A model generated the notes under the pieces. The model did no database searches, was not told the DNA's origin, and saw only the letters and a list, made by a program, of their open reading frames with translations. Position numbers and translations under genes: made by a program. From Streptomyces monashensis (lineage in GTDB: Bacteria; Actinomycetota; Actinomycetes; Streptomycetales; Streptomycetaceae): 64,000 nt of DNA. The stretch covers positions 1 to 64,000 of the forward strand of contig NZ_MLYO01000013.1 in the NCBI RefSeq assembly GCF_001866665.1, given 5' to 3'. Of the stretch, positions 8,579 through 17,628 are shown in pieces (positions within the stretch are counted from its first letter, which is position 1; each line of letters starts with the position of its first letter).

Positions 8579-9952
8579 ATGACCACCACCGCAGAGGTGC
8601 ACCCCGTCGACGAGATACCGCCGGTACGGCAGCTGGCCGCCTTCGGGTTGCAGCACGTGCTCGCGATGTACGCGGGCGCCGTCGCCGTACCGCTGATCGT
8701 GGGCGGCGCGATGAAGCTGTCGCCCGCCGACCTGGCGTACCTGATCACCGCCGATCTGCTGGTGTGCGGCATCGCCACGCTGATCCAGTGCGTCGGCCTC
8801 TGGCGGTTCGGGGTACGGCTGCCGATCATGCAGGGCTGTACGTTCGCGGCCGTGTCACCGATGGTGCTCATCGGGACGACGAACGGCGGACTGCCCGCGA
8901 TCTACGGCGCGGTGATCGTCGCGGGGCTGGCGATCATGTTGCTCGCGCCGGTCTTCGGCAGGCTGCTGCGCTTCTTCCCGCCGCTGGTGACCGGCACGGT
9001 GATCCTGATCATCGGGGTCTCGCTGCTGCCGGTGGCGGGCGACTGGGCCGCCGGCGGCGCCGGGGCGAAGGACTTCGGCGAGCCGAGGAACCTGGCGCTG
9101 GCGGCCTTCGTGCTGGCGGTGGTGCTCGGCGTGCAGCGGTTCGCGCCGGCCTTCCTCGCCCGGATCGCCGTGCTGATCGGTATCGCGGTGGGCCTGGCGG
9201 TCGCGGTGCCGTTCGGGTTCACCCGCTTCGGCGGGGTCGCGGACGCCGACTGGGTCGGCATCAGCGCGCCGTTCCACTTCGGGACGCCGGTGTTCCATGT
9301 GTCCGCGATCGTGTCGATGCTGGTGGTGGCACTGGTCAGCATGACCGAGACGACCGGTGACCTGATCGCCGTCGGTGAGCTGACCGGGCGGAAGGTCGAG
9401 CCGCGATCGCTGGCCGACGGGCTGCGCGCGGACGGGCTGTCGACCGTGCTCGGCGGGGTGTTCAACACCTTTCCGTACACGGCGTACGCGCAGAACGTGG
9501 GTCTGGTCGGCATGACCCGGGTGCGCAGCCGCTGGGTGGTCGCGGCGGCCGGCGGGATCCTGGTGCTGCTCGGCCTGCTGCCCAAGCTGGGCGCGGTGGT
9601 CGCGGCGATCCCGGCGCCGGTGCTGGGCGGCGCCGGTCTGGTGATGTTCGGCACGGTCGCGGCGAGCGGGCTGCGGACGCTGGCCCGGGTGGACTTCCGG
9701 GGCAACGACAACCTGACCGTGGTGGCCGTCTCGGTCGCGATCGGCATGCTGCCGGTGGGGGTGCCCACGGTCTACGAGCGGTTCCCGGACTGGTTCCAGA
9801 CGGTGATGAACAGCGGCATCAGCGCGGGCTGCCTGTCCGCGATCGTGCTGAACCTGCTCTTCAACCACCGTACGGCGAGGGCGGGTTCGGGCGCAGGCGA
9901 CTCGGCGGGGGAGCCGGATTCAGGCGCCGCCGCCGAGCCGGCGGATCTGTAG
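8579..9952 (+). CDS. NCS2-family nucleobase:cation symporter (xanthine/urate type)
   Basis: 457 residues, about 14 hydrophobic segments. QHVLAMYAGAVAVPLIVGGA at the start, LPIMQGCTFAAVSPM, the SMTETTGDLIAVGELTGR segment and FNTFPYTAYAQNVGLVGMTRVRSR are NCS2 hallmarks; the last (NTF..YAQNVG) favours the xanthine/uric acid branch rather than uracil. It imports purines with a proton or sodium ion. No purine catabolism gene is adjacent. Its last 33 bases overlap the 3' end of the convergent ArsR-type gene. Confidence 0.88.
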   Translation: MTTTAEVHPVDEIPPVRQLAAFGLQHVLAMYAGAVAVPLIVGGAMKLSPADLAYLITADLLVCGIATLIQCVGLWRFGVRLPIMQGCTFAAVSPMVLIGTTNGGLPAIYGAVIVAGLAIMLLAPVFGRLLRFFPPLVTGTVILIIGVSLLPVAGDWAAGGAGAKDFGEPRNLALAAFVLAVVLGVQRFAPAFLARIAVLIGIAVGLAVAVPFGFTRFGGVADADWVGISAPFHFGTPVFHVSAIVSMLVVALVSMTETTGDLIAVGELTGRKVEPRSLADGLRADGLSTVLGGVFNTFPYTAYAQNVGLVGMTRVRSRWVVAAAGGILVLLGLLPKLGAVVAAIPAPVLGGAGLVMFGTVAASGLRTLARVDFRGNDNLTVVAVSVAIGMLPVGVPTVYERFPDWFQTVMNSGISAGCLSAIVLNLLFNHRTARAGSGAGDSAGEPDSGAAAEPADL

Positions 9953-10276
9953 CTCGGTGGCGGCGAGCAGGCGGTCGAGCAGCCCGGGAAAGAGGTCGTC
10001 GAGATCGTCCCGGCGCAGGACGTTCATCTTGGCCGTGCCCCGGTAGACCTGCCGGATGACCCCGCTCTCACGCAGCACCCGGAAGTGGTGCGTGGTGGTG
10101 GACTTGGTCACCGGCAGGTCGAACTGCGAGCAGCTCAGCTCGCCCTCACCGGCGGAGAGTTCACGGAAGATCCGCAGCCGGATCGGGTCGGCGAGCGCGT
10201 GCAGCACGGTCTCCAGTCGGATCTCGTCCCGCTCCGGGTGCGGCAGGGCGCGGCCGGTGGCGGCGGTGTCGGTCAC
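9920..10276 (-). CDS. ArsR-type winged-helix repressor
   Basis: 118 residues from GTG 10276 (AAAGGG seven bases upstream); ATG 10297 would add seven residues. LETVLHALADPIRLRIFREL, then CSQFDLPVTKSTTTHHFRVLRESGVI is the ArsR HTH, followed by the wing QVYRGTAKMNVLRRDDLD. No metal-binding Cys pair of the ArsR/SmtB type (ELCVCDL) is present, so it probably senses an organic electrophile or redox signal through its single Cys. It is divergent from the Old Yellow Enzyme gene, with several GTACGAG operator half-sites between, so it almost certainly represses that gene and itself. Convergent 33-base overlap with the NCS2 permease. Confidence 0.88.
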   Translation of the reverse strand: MTDTAATGRALPHPERDEIRLETVLHALADPIRLRIFRELSAGEGELSCSQFDLPVTKSTTTHHFRVLRESGVIRQVYRGTAKMNVLRRDDLDDLFPGLLDRLLAATELQIRRLGGGA

Positions 10277-10328
10277 GGCGGAGCCCTTTCGTCCCATGAT
10301 CCCTGCAGGTCCTTGCCCCTCGACCATT

Positions 10329-10383
10329 GTACGAGACTCATCATAGTTTGACATCTCTCGTAGTACGAGGGTTATCGTACGAG
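10329..10383 (+). promoter_or_regulatory. Operator cluster and promoter between arsR-type gene and Old Yellow Enzyme
   Basis: Three direct GTACGAG copies (10329-10335, 10363-10369, 10377-10383). The middle one is part of the perfect palindrome CTCGTAGTACGAG (10357-10369). A near-consensus -35 TTGACA (10348-10353) is followed 17 bases later by a -10-like GTTATC (10371-10376), so the palindrome fills the spacer. This geometry means bound repressor would block RNA polymerase. Confidence 0.75.
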
Positions 10384-10417
10384 TCGACCAACGGTCCCGT
10401 GACGAATGGAGTCCGTC

Positions 10418-11497
10418 GTGAGCGCGCTCTTCGAGCCCTTCACCCTGCGCGAAGTCACCATCCCCAACCGGGTGTGGATGCCCCCGATGTGCCAGTACTC
10501 GGCCGACCCGGAGGGACCGCTCACCGGCGCCCCGAACGACTGGCACTTCGCGCACTACGGGGCCCGCGCCACGGGCGGCACCGGCCTGATCATCGTCGAG
10601 GCCACCGCCGTCTCGCCGACGGGCCGGATCTCCCCCTACGACCTCGGCCTGTGGAACGACACCCAGGTGGAGGCCTTCCGCCGGATCACCCGCTTCCTGA
10701 CCGCCCAGGGCTCGGTACCCGGCGTCCAGCTGGCCCACGGCGGCCGCAAGGCCTCCACCGACCGGCCCTGGAAGGGCGGCGCGCCGGTCGGACCGGAGGC
10801 GCACGGCTGGCAGCCGGTCGCACCGAGCGCGGTGGCCTTCGACGAACGGCACCCCGTGCCCACCGAATTGACGATGGATCAGATCGCCGAGATCGTGGGT
10901 GAGTTCGCCACCGCCGCGCGTCGCGCGCTCGACGCGGGCTTCGAGGTCGCCGAGATCCACGGCGCCCACGGCTACCTCGTCAACGAGTTCCTCTCGCCGC
11001 ACTCCAACCGCCGCACCGACGCCTACGGCGGCTCGTACGAGAACCGCACCCGCTTCGCCCTCGAAGTCGTCGACGCCGTACGCGAGGTGTGGCCCGAGGA
11101 CAAGCCGGTGTTCTTCCGCATCTCGGCCACCGACTGGCTCCAGGACGGCGGCTGGACCACGGAGGACACCGTGCGCTTCGCCCGCGACCTGCACGCCCAC
11201 GGCGTGGACCTCCTCGACGTCTCCACGGGCGGCAACGCCTCCGGCGTGACCATCCCGGTCGAGCCGGGCTACCAGGTGCCGTTCGCCGCCCGGGTGAAGG
11301 CCGAGACGCCGCTGCCCGTCGCCGCCGTGGGCCTGATCACCGAGGTGGGGCAGGCCGAGAAGATCCTGACGAACGGCGAGGCCGACGCCGTCCTGCTCGG
11401 CCGCGAGCTGCTGCGCAGCCCCTCGTGGGCCCGGCAGGCGGCGCGCGAGCTGGGCGCCGAGACCCGGGTGCCGGTGCAGTACCACCGGTCGGTCTGA
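10418..11497 (+). CDS. Old Yellow Enzyme (YqjM/NamA-type NADH:flavin oxidoreductase)
   Basis: 359 residues, FMN TIM barrel. [26 protein letters not shown] (with the Cys of the YqjM class), [10 protein letters not shown] (flavin contact), [19 protein letters not shown] and [12 protein letters not shown] are family signatures. C-terminal [31 protein letters not shown] binds the FMN phosphate. The enzyme reduces activated C=C bonds of enones and related electrophiles. GTG 10418 is preceded by GGAG at six bases. Expression is probably controlled by the divergent ArsR-type repressor, likely released by an electrophile. Confidence 0.93.
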   Translation: MSALFEPFTLREVTIPNRVWMPPMCQYSADPEGPLTGAPNDWHFAHYGARATGGTGLIIVEATAVSPTGRISPYDLGLWNDTQVEAFRRITRFLTAQGSVPGVQLAHGGRKASTDRPWKGGAPVGPEAHGWQPVAPSAVAFDERHPVPTELTMDQIAEIVGEFATAARRALDAGFEVAEIHGAHGYLVNEFLSPHSNRRTDAYGGSYENRTRFALEVVDAVREVWPEDKPVFFRISATDWLQDGGWTTEDTVRFARDLHAHGVDLLDVSTGGNASGVTIPVEPGYQVPFAARVKAETPLPVAAVGLITEVGQAEKILTNGEADAVLLGRELLRSPSWARQAARELGAETRVPVQYHRSV

Positions 11498-11709
11498 GCC
11501 CGGCGGTGCGCCGCCGGTCCGCCGGCGCACCGCCCGGTCGAAGTCGATCACCGCGTCGAAGTGGCCTGCACGGCGACGAGACCGCCGGTGCCCGCGCGCC
11601 GCGCACCGGCGTGGAAGACCACCACCGTCGGCACCCTGCCCCGGCGCACCTCTGTCCCCTCCAGGTCCGCACCGGCCGGTGGCAGGATGCGGGGGCGAGG
11701 GGAGAGCGG

Positions 11710-12503
11710 ATGGGGCGCGGGGAACGGGAGGCGGTCGCGCGCGGCGCGGCTGTACGAGGCGGCACGGTCGCCGGGCTACGACCACGACAAGGCCGTCGAG
11801 GCGGCGCGGGCGGCGCTGAGGCCGATCGAGGACGCGGCGGTGGAGGAGGCGCTCGACGCCCTGCCCGTGGCCCGGCTCCAGGACGCCACCGGCGGACGGG
11901 TGCGGCTCGGCGAGGGGGACGACAGCGGGCTGCGCACGGTGCGTCAGGTGCTCGACGCCGGTCCCTACCGGTTGCGGCGGATCCCCGGAGCGGGCGAGCG
12001 GACCGCCGGCCAGTTCGTCGCGGCCGCGCGCCGGCTCGCCGACGCCGTACGGGAGACCGTCGCCGTACACCTCGGCGTCGACCGGCCGCAGCCGCGCACG
12101 ACGGCGCTCGTGAGGGCGCTTCAGGTGCTGGTGGAGGCCGGGCCGGAGGCGCGGCGTGCCGTCGGCACGGCCGGCGTGCTCGCACAGCGCCTCGAATCTG
12201 AAGGCCCGCCTGTTCGACATCTACGCCCGCCGGAGCGCGCTCGCGGAGGCGACCCCGGACGCCGTCGACGTGTCGGACTCGGACCTGGGACGCCTGATCG
12301 TCGAGGAGGAGCAGATCCGGCTCGGCCTGGCGAACGGCGGACGGGGAGCCGAGGAGGCAACGGGAGCCAATGGCGGAGTCGGCAGCAGTGCCGAGGAGTT
12401 CCACGCCACGGGCGCCGACGACGACCTGGCGGGCGCCGCCCCTTCCCCGTGTCACGCCCGCACCCGCGAACGATCCCGGCGCGTACGGTCGGACGGGTCC
12501 TAG
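11710..12503 (+). pseudogene. Frameshifted remnant of a helix-hairpin-helix protein
   Basis: ATG 11710 follows a strong ribosome site (GAGGGGAGAG) but its frame stops making sense after ~10 codons; near 11740 the protein-like reading moves to another frame ([20 protein letters not shown] through the HhH motif [20 protein letters not shown] to ~12190), then near 12195 to a third frame ([19 protein letters not shown] through VEEEQIRLGLANGG). The first two pieces resemble the N-terminal part of large actinomycete HhH/AAA helicase-like proteins (recalled, not searched); the helicase core is absent. At least two frameshifts plus loss of the 3' part. Sequencing error could explain the shifts but not the missing core. 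Confidence 0.6.
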
Positions 12504-12910
12504 GGGCGCCAGAGGTCGTCGTATCCGGGATGCCCGGCGAAGGGCAGCGCGAGCAGGCGCAGGGTGGTGCAGGGCGGGCGGGGGTGCTCGCCCTCGCGGC
12601 AGGTGCGGCACCTGCCGTCGTCCCGCACCCGATGCTCCGCCAACAGCCCCCGCTTCGCGTGAAGTTCGCGCAGTACCCGGGCCGGATCATGCCGGGCCAC
12701 GTGGGTCAGCAGCTTCACCGGATCCTCGGCGCCGAACTGCACCATCGGCGTGTGCGTGGACCCGCCGTCCCGGGACGTGAGCACCTGCTCGATCTCGTCC
12801 GCGACGACGCCCCAGACGGCGCCGGGGGCACCGGCGATCGCGTCGCGGGCCACCCGCTCCTCTTCCTCGAGCCGGTCCCGCAGGAACCTCTCCAGAGCCG
12901 TCGTCGTCAT
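12500..12910 (-). CDS. DUF6221 family protein
   Basis: 136 residues. Acidic N-terminal helix (ALERFLRDRLEEEERVARDA) and C-terminal CRTCREGEHPRPPCTTLRLLALPFAGHPGYDDLWRP, whose Cys residues may bind zinc; the PYADHPGYRxEWRP-like ending is typical of DUF6221. Function unknown. Its ATG overlaps the stop of the PaaX gene (ATGA at 12907-12910), so the two are co-translated. DUF6221 genes are widespread in Streptomyces without fixed partners. Confidence 0.8.
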   Translation of the reverse strand: MTTTALERFLRDRLEEEERVARDAIAGAPGAVWGVVADEIEQVLTSRDGGSTHTPMVQFGAEDPVKLLTHVARHDPARVLRELHAKRGLLAEHRVRDDGRCRTCREGEHPRPPCTTLRLLALPFAGHPGYDDLWRP

Positions 12911-13665
12911 GCGGCGCGCTCTCTGCGGCCGACCGATGCGGACAGTTCCCGCTGGTAGTCGGCGTAGGCCGTGCGCAGGGCCTCCCCCGGCCAGTCGGCG
13001 GGCAGGAGCGCGGGCGGCAGGACGGGGTCGGCGAGCAGGTGGCGAACGGCCGCCGCGCAGGCCGTGAAGCGGTCCGCCGGGCCGCGGCCGGCCGCCGTGT
13101 GCGCGAGCAGCGTCCGCGCGGTGGCGGCCCAGGCGGCCAACGGCCAGAGCCGGGCCGCCAGTTCGGGGGTGGGGTCGTCGGGGCGGGCGGCGTACGTGAG
13201 GGCGACGCGGCGCAGCTCGGCCGGCAGCGGGCGGTCGAGGTTGGCCGGGCGCAGCCACACGCCCTCGCGGAGTTCGGCCAGGCGCAGGGCGGTCAACCGG
13301 GCGCGCAGGTCGGCGCGTTCCGCGGGACCGCGACCGGTCGCCGTGATCACCACCATCTCCCAGTCGCCGTCCCACGCACGCGTGCCGGGGCGCAGTGCCT
13401 CGTCCTGGCGGCGCTGGCGGGCCAGCAGCCGGTCGCTGAGCCGGTACACGCCGTCCGTGCGCCGCAGATCCCCGGCGGCCACCATCCGGCTGAGCGCGGC
13501 GCGCAGCGCGGAGCCGCCCACGCCGAACGGCTCCACCAGCCGGACCAGGTCCCTGACCGGCAGCTCTGGCGGGTGTGCGCCGAGCAGGAGGCTCAGCACG
13601 GCCGACCGCGCGGACAGCGGCCGCAGGTCCGCCTCCTCCGGCTCGGGCGGGACGTTCATGCGCAT
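12907..13665 (-). CDS. PaaX-family transcriptional regulator
   Basis: 252 residues. N-terminal winged helix: ARSAVLSLLLGAHPPELPVRDLVRLVEPFGVGGSALRAALSRMVAAGDLRR. Middle domain around WDGDWEMVVITATGRGPAERADLRARL and GVWLRPANLD, and C-terminal helical domain, as in phenylacetyl-CoA-responsive PaaX. ATG 13665 or 13659 are both possible. Divergent from an AidB-like acyl-CoA dehydrogenase with a perfect palindrome in between, so it probably represses that gene in response to an acyl- or aryl-CoA. No paa catabolic genes are present. Confidence 0.9.
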   Translation of the reverse strand: MRMNVPPEPEEADLRPLSARSAVLSLLLGAHPPELPVRDLVRLVEPFGVGGSALRAALSRMVAAGDLRRTDGVYRLSDRLLARQRRQDEALRPGTRAWDGDWEMVVITATGRGPAERADLRARLTALRLAELREGVWLRPANLDRPLPAELRRVALTYAARPDDPTPELAARLWPLAAWAATARTLLAHTAAGRGPADRFTACAAAVRHLLADPVLPPALLPADWPGEALRTAYADYQRELSASVGRRERAA

Positions 13666-13667
13666 GG

Positions 13668-13684
13668 GCACGTACTCTACGTGC
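13668..13684. promoter_or_regulatory. Palindrome between paaX-type and aidB-like genes
   Basis: Perfect inverted repeat GCACGTA-CTC-TACGTGC immediately upstream of the PaaX start, about 55 bases from the divergent start. Candidate PaaX-family operator able to control both directions. A second pair, CGTCAT (13698-13703) and ATGACG (13730-13735), flanks the likely aidB-side promoter. Confidence 0.55.
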
Positions 13685-13737
13685 GCCCCCACTGTTGCGT
13701 CATTGCTACAGCCGCAGGAAGAGTGCAACATGACGTT

Positions 13738-15417
13738 ATGGTCTCCATACCCGCAGAGCAGCGGCCGCAGTCTGCGGCTCAGCCGCCGTACGTCACGCAC
13801 GACGTCACCAACCAGGCCCCGCCGCTGGCCCCGTACGACGCCTCCGACGACCGCGCCCTGCTGGAGGGGCTGCGCCGGGAGGGTGCCGGGTGGGCCGAGG
13901 AGGACCTCCGGCGGCTGGGGGCGCGCGCCGGGAGCGCGGAGGCGCAGGAGTGGGGCGAGCTGGCCAACCGGCACGAGCCCGAGCTGCGCACCCACGACCG
14001 CTACGGCCACCGGATCGACGAGGTCGACTTCCACCCCAGCTGGCACCACCTGATGCGCACGGCGGTCGCCGAGGGCCTGGCCGGCGCCCCGTGGGCGGAC
14101 GAGCGGCCCGGCGCCCATGTGGCCCGCAGCGCGGGCGGGCTGGTCTGGGGGCACACGGAGGCCGGGCACGGCTGCCCGACGTCGATGACGTACGCCGCCG
14201 TCCCCGCCCTGCGCGCCCAGCCCGACCTCGCCAAGCTCTACGAACCGCTGCTCACCAGCCGGGAGTACGACCCGGAGCTGCGCGTGCCGGCCGAGAAGCC
14301 GGGTCTGCTCGCCGGTATGGGCATGACCGAGAAGCAGGGCGGCTCGGACGTCCGCACGAACACCACGACGGCCACGCCCACCGGCGAGCCGGGCGTGTAC
14401 ACCCTGCGCGGGCACAAGTGGTTCACGTCGGCGCCGATGTGCGACGTGTTCCTGGTGCTCGCGCAGGCCCCGGGCGGCCTGTCCTGCTTCCTGGTCCCGC
14501 GGATCCTGCCGGACGGCACCCGCAACACGTTCCGCATCCAGCGGCTGAAGGACAAGCTGGGCAACCGCTCCAACGCGTCCTCCGAGCCGGAGTTCGACCG
14601 GACGGTGGCCTGGCTGGTGGGGCCGGAGGGGCGCGGGGTGAAGACCATCATCGAGATGGTCAACTGCACCCGGCTGGACTGTGTGATGTCCACGGCGACC
14701 CTGATGCGCAAGACGCTGGTCGAGGCGGGCCATCACGCCCGGTACCGCAGCGCGTTCGGCGCCCGGCTCCTCGACCAGCCGCTGATGCGCAACGTCCTGG
14801 CCGATCTGGCGCTGGAGTCGGAGGCGGCGACGACGCTCACGCTGCGGCTGGCCGGCGCGGCCGACCGCGCGGTGCGCGGGGACGCCGGGGAGCGGTCCTT
14901 CCGGCGGATCGCCACCGCCGTGGGCAAGTACTGGGTCACCAAGCGCGGCCCCGCGTTCACCGCGGAGGCCCTGGAATGCCTGGGCGGCAACGGATACGTG
15001 GAGGACTCCGGCATGCCCCGGCACTACCGGGAGGCCCCGCTGCTGTCGATCTGGGAGGGCTCGGGCAACGTCAACGCGCTCGACGTGCTGCGCGCCCTCG
15101 GCCGCGAACCGGACTCCGCGCAGGCGCTGTTCGCCGAACTCGCCCTCGCGCGCGGGGCGGACGCCCGGCTCGACGCCACGGTGGCCGGGCTGAAGGACCA
15201 GTTGGCCGAGACCGACCAGGTGGGCGCCCGCCGGCTGGTCGAGCGGATGGCCCTCGCCCTGCAGGCCTCGCTGCTGGTCCGGTACGCCCCGCAGCCGGTC
15301 GCGGACGCCTTCTGCGCGAGCAGGCTGGGCGGCGACTGGGGGCACGCGTTCGGCACGCTGTCCGCCGGGACCGGCCTCGACGCGATCCTGGAACGGGCTC
15401 TGCCCGGCCTGAACTGA
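13738..15417 (+). CDS. AidB-like acyl-CoA dehydrogenase
   Basis: 559 residues, close to E. coli AidB (541). PPLAPYDASDDRALLEGL at the N-terminus, GHGCPTSMTYAAVPALRA, GMGMTEKQGGSDVRTNTT, LRGHKWFTSAPMCDVFLVLAQ and EALECLGGNGYVEDSGMPRHYREAPLLSIWEGSGNV are characteristic. AidB proteins bind FAD and DNA and protect against alkylating agents; dehydrogenase activity is weak. No ada/alkA genes lie nearby; instead a PaaX-type regulator is divergent, suggesting control by a CoA thioester. ATG 13738 chosen; the ribosome site is weak (GAAGAG about 15 bases upstream). Confidence 0.9.
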   Translation: MVSIPAEQRPQSAAQPPYVTHDVTNQAPPLAPYDASDDRALLEGLRREGAGWAEEDLRRLGARAGSAEAQEWGELANRHEPELRTHDRYGHRIDEVDFHPSWHHLMRTAVAEGLAGAPWADERPGAHVARSAGGLVWGHTEAGHGCPTSMTYAAVPALRAQPDLAKLYEPLLTSREYDPELRVPAEKPGLLAGMGMTEKQGGSDVRTNTTTATPTGEPGVYTLRGHKWFTSAPMCDVFLVLAQAPGGLSCFLVPRILPDGTRNTFRIQRLKDKLGNRSNASSEPEFDRTVAWLVGPEGRGVKTIIEMVNCTRLDCVMSTATLMRKTLVEAGHHARYRSAFGARLLDQPLMRNVLADLALESEAATTLTLRLAGAADRAVRGDAGERSFRRIATAVGKYWVTKRGPAFTAEALECLGGNGYVEDSGMPRHYREAPLLSIWEGSGNVNALDVLRALGREPDSAQALFAELALARGADARLDATVAGLKDQLAETDQVGARRLVERMALALQASLLVRYAPQPVADAFCASRLGGDWGHAFGTLSAGTGLDAILERALPGLN

Positions 15418-15564
15418 CCCCTCCCTCCGGGCGAGTGCGGGCCACGCGCGCGTGTGGCCGGTGACAGCCGACGGATCGCACACAGTCAGGCCGTGACTGC
15501 GGACCGTTGTCAGTGCCGTGGTGCACACTCGCGATCAGGTGGCACTCGCCTGGGGGAGGACTAC

Positions 15565-17559
15565 GTGTTCACGGGGATCGACGAGGTCGACTGGGCCTCG
15601 CTGCGGCACGCCCACGGCAGCGCGCGGGACGTGCCCGGATGGTTGCGGGCGCTGGCCTCCACGGACGACGCCGAGCGGGCGACCGCGCTCGACGGGATGT
15701 ACGGCGCGCTGCGCCACGAGGACGGGGTGTACGACGCGACGCCGGCCTGCGTCCCCTTCCTGTTCTCGCTCGCGGCCCGCGCGGAAGTCCCGGACCGGGC
15801 CGGCATCGTGGAACTGCTGATCGGCGTCGGCACGAAGGCCGCGGACGGCGACACGCGCGCGTGGGACGCGGTGCGGGCGGGCGCGGAGGACTTCGTCCCG
15901 CTCGCCGCGGACCCGGACCCGGCGCTGCGCGCGGCGGCGGCCGGGGCCCTCGTGCGGTTCCTGACCGAGCCCGCGCGGACCCTGGAGGTGTTACGGCGGC
16001 GGCTGCGCGCCGAGCGGGACGACCGCGTCCTGCTCGCCCTCACCGAGGCGCTCGGCCTGTTCGCCCGCGGGCACCCCGCGCACGCCGCCGCAGCGGTGGA
16101 CCTCCTGGCCGAGCTGAGCGCGCCGCCGCACGACGCGGGGCTGCGGCTGGCCGCCCTCGGACAGCTCGCGCTCGCCGCGCCCGACCGGCTTCCGGCCGGC
16201 CTGGTGCCGACGGCGGTCCGGCTGCTGCGGGAGCGGTCCGCGCGTCGCGCAGGCGCCGCCGAGCAGCCCGCGGCCGACACGCTCGTGGGGCGGCTGCGGC
16301 GACTGCGTCCCTCGGACGAGGAGGGGGCCCGTCTGCTGCGCACCCTGCACACCGCGCTCGGCGACCGCGTGGCGGACCGCAGCACCCTGCTGTCCGGGCA
16401 GTTGACCAGCGCGGACCCGGTGGACCGGTGCAACGCCGTCTGGCTGGCCGCGGCCCTGTTGCGCGGCTGGCGCGGCGACCACACGGCGACCGTGGCGCTG
16501 CTGGGCCGCCAACTGGGCGCGGAACAGGACCGGTTACGGGACGCGGCGGTCGCGGTCCTGGCGGAGCTGTTCGTGCTGGCGGCGCCCGCGGCCGACGCCC
16601 TGCACGCGCTGGTGTGCGCCCGGCCCGACCTGTGGACACACCGCTGGGAGCGCGGCTCCCCCGTGCTCGGCGGCCCGCTCAAGGCGCTGGCCAGGAGCGG
16701 CGATCCCCGCGCGGTCCCGGCCCTGGCCCGGCTCCTGGCGGGCCCGGCCGCGCCCATGGACCTGGGGTTCGAACTGGCCCACCTGGGCGCCGCCGCGGCC
16801 CCGCTCGCCCCGGCGGTACGGCACCGGCTCGGCCGGGTCCCCCTGTCCTCCCCGTCTGCCGCCCGGCTCGCCGCGCCGCTGCTGGCGGCGGTGCGAGCCG
16901 CGGGGGACGCGGAGGCGGTCCCGGAGGTGTTACGGCTGCTGTCGGACACCCCCGACGCCCTGGGGACACGGGACGCGCTCGCGCCTCAGGTGATCGCGAC
17001 GCTCGAGACTCTGGGAGCCACGGCGCAGGCGGTCCCGCTTCTCCACGCGCTCCTGTCCACGCGCCACGCGGCCGCGGCGGCCGGGGCGCTCTGGTCGGCG
17101 CACGGGGACAGCGCCGCCGTACTCCCGGTCCTGCTGCGGGAGTTGACCGAGGGCGACCCGGCCGGCCGGTGCGTGGCCGCCCTCCGGCTGGGCAGACTCG
17201 GCCCGGCCGCACGGCCCGCCGTGCCCGCACTGCGCCGCGCCGCCCGGTCGGGCCGGACACGTCAGCGGACGTCGGCAGCGTGCGCGCTGTGGCACATCGC
17301 CGCGGATCCGGAGCCCGTGCTCCCCGTCTTCCGGGCGGCCTGGACGGACGACGTGCGCACCCGCGGCACGATCGCCCACTGCCTGACCACGATGGGCCCG
17401 GCCGCGTCCCCGCTACGGGACCTGGTCACGGCGGAACTGGCCGCCCCACGCCGCCATCTGGCCCGCGCGGGCACGTCCTGCCGCCGGGGCGTACCGAAGG
17501 ACGAGGCACTGCTGCGCGCCTGCCGGGAGATGCTGATGGTGATGCAGCGAGTGATGTGA
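15565..17559 (+). CDS. HEAT-repeat protein
   Basis: 664 residues from GTG 15565, with GGGGGAGGA four bases upstream. The N-terminus (TGIDEVDWASLRHAHGSARDVPGWLRAL, then ALDGMYGALRHEDGVYDATPACVPFLF) is a recurring actinomycete module, followed by about 12 Ala/Leu-rich HEAT-like helical pairs (for example LRAAAAGALVRFLTEP, AAALRLGRLGPAARPAVPALRRA). No signal peptide or catalytic motif. Probably a scaffold for protein binding. Codon use is like its neighbours. Confidence 0.8.
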   Translation: MFTGIDEVDWASLRHAHGSARDVPGWLRALASTDDAERATALDGMYGALRHEDGVYDATPACVPFLFSLAARAEVPDRAGIVELLIGVGTKAADGDTRAWDAVRAGAEDFVPLAADPDPALRAAAAGALVRFLTEPARTLEVLRRRLRAERDDRVLLALTEALGLFARGHPAHAAAAVDLLAELSAPPHDAGLRLAALGQLALAAPDRLPAGLVPTAVRLLRERSARRAGAAEQPAADTLVGRLRRLRPSDEEGARLLRTLHTALGDRVADRSTLLSGQLTSADPVDRCNAVWLAAALLRGWRGDHTATVALLGRQLGAEQDRLRDAAVAVLAELFVLAAPAADALHALVCARPDLWTHRWERGSPVLGGPLKALARSGDPRAVPALARLLAGPAAPMDLGFELAHLGAAAAPLAPAVRHRLGRVPLSSPSAARLAAPLLAAVRAAGDAEAVPEVLRLLSDTPDALGTRDALAPQVIATLETLGATAQAVPLLHALLSTRHAAAAAGALWSAHGDSAAVLPVLLRELTEGDPAGRCVAALRLGRLGPAARPAVPALRRAARSGRTRQRTSAACALWHIAADPEPVLPVFRAAWTDDVRTRGTIAHCLTTMGPAASPLRDLVTAELAAPRRHLARAGTSCRRGVPKDEALLRACREMLMVMQRVM

Positions 17560-17628
17560 CGGGCGGTGCAGGAGGTGTTGGGACGGGCGTTGCAGGGGGT
17601 GTTGTGGTGGCTGGAGTGGGTGTGGTGG

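Noticed and set aside
6934..8871. 645-codon minus-strand open frame over the FprA-like gene
   Set aside because: Shadow frame; the plus strand carries complete FAD and NADP motifs.
11498..11709. Upstream extension of the HhH pseudogene from ATG 11561
   Set aside because: Translation is low-complexity and lies in the frame that only later becomes HhH-like; a better start with a ribosome site stands at 11710.
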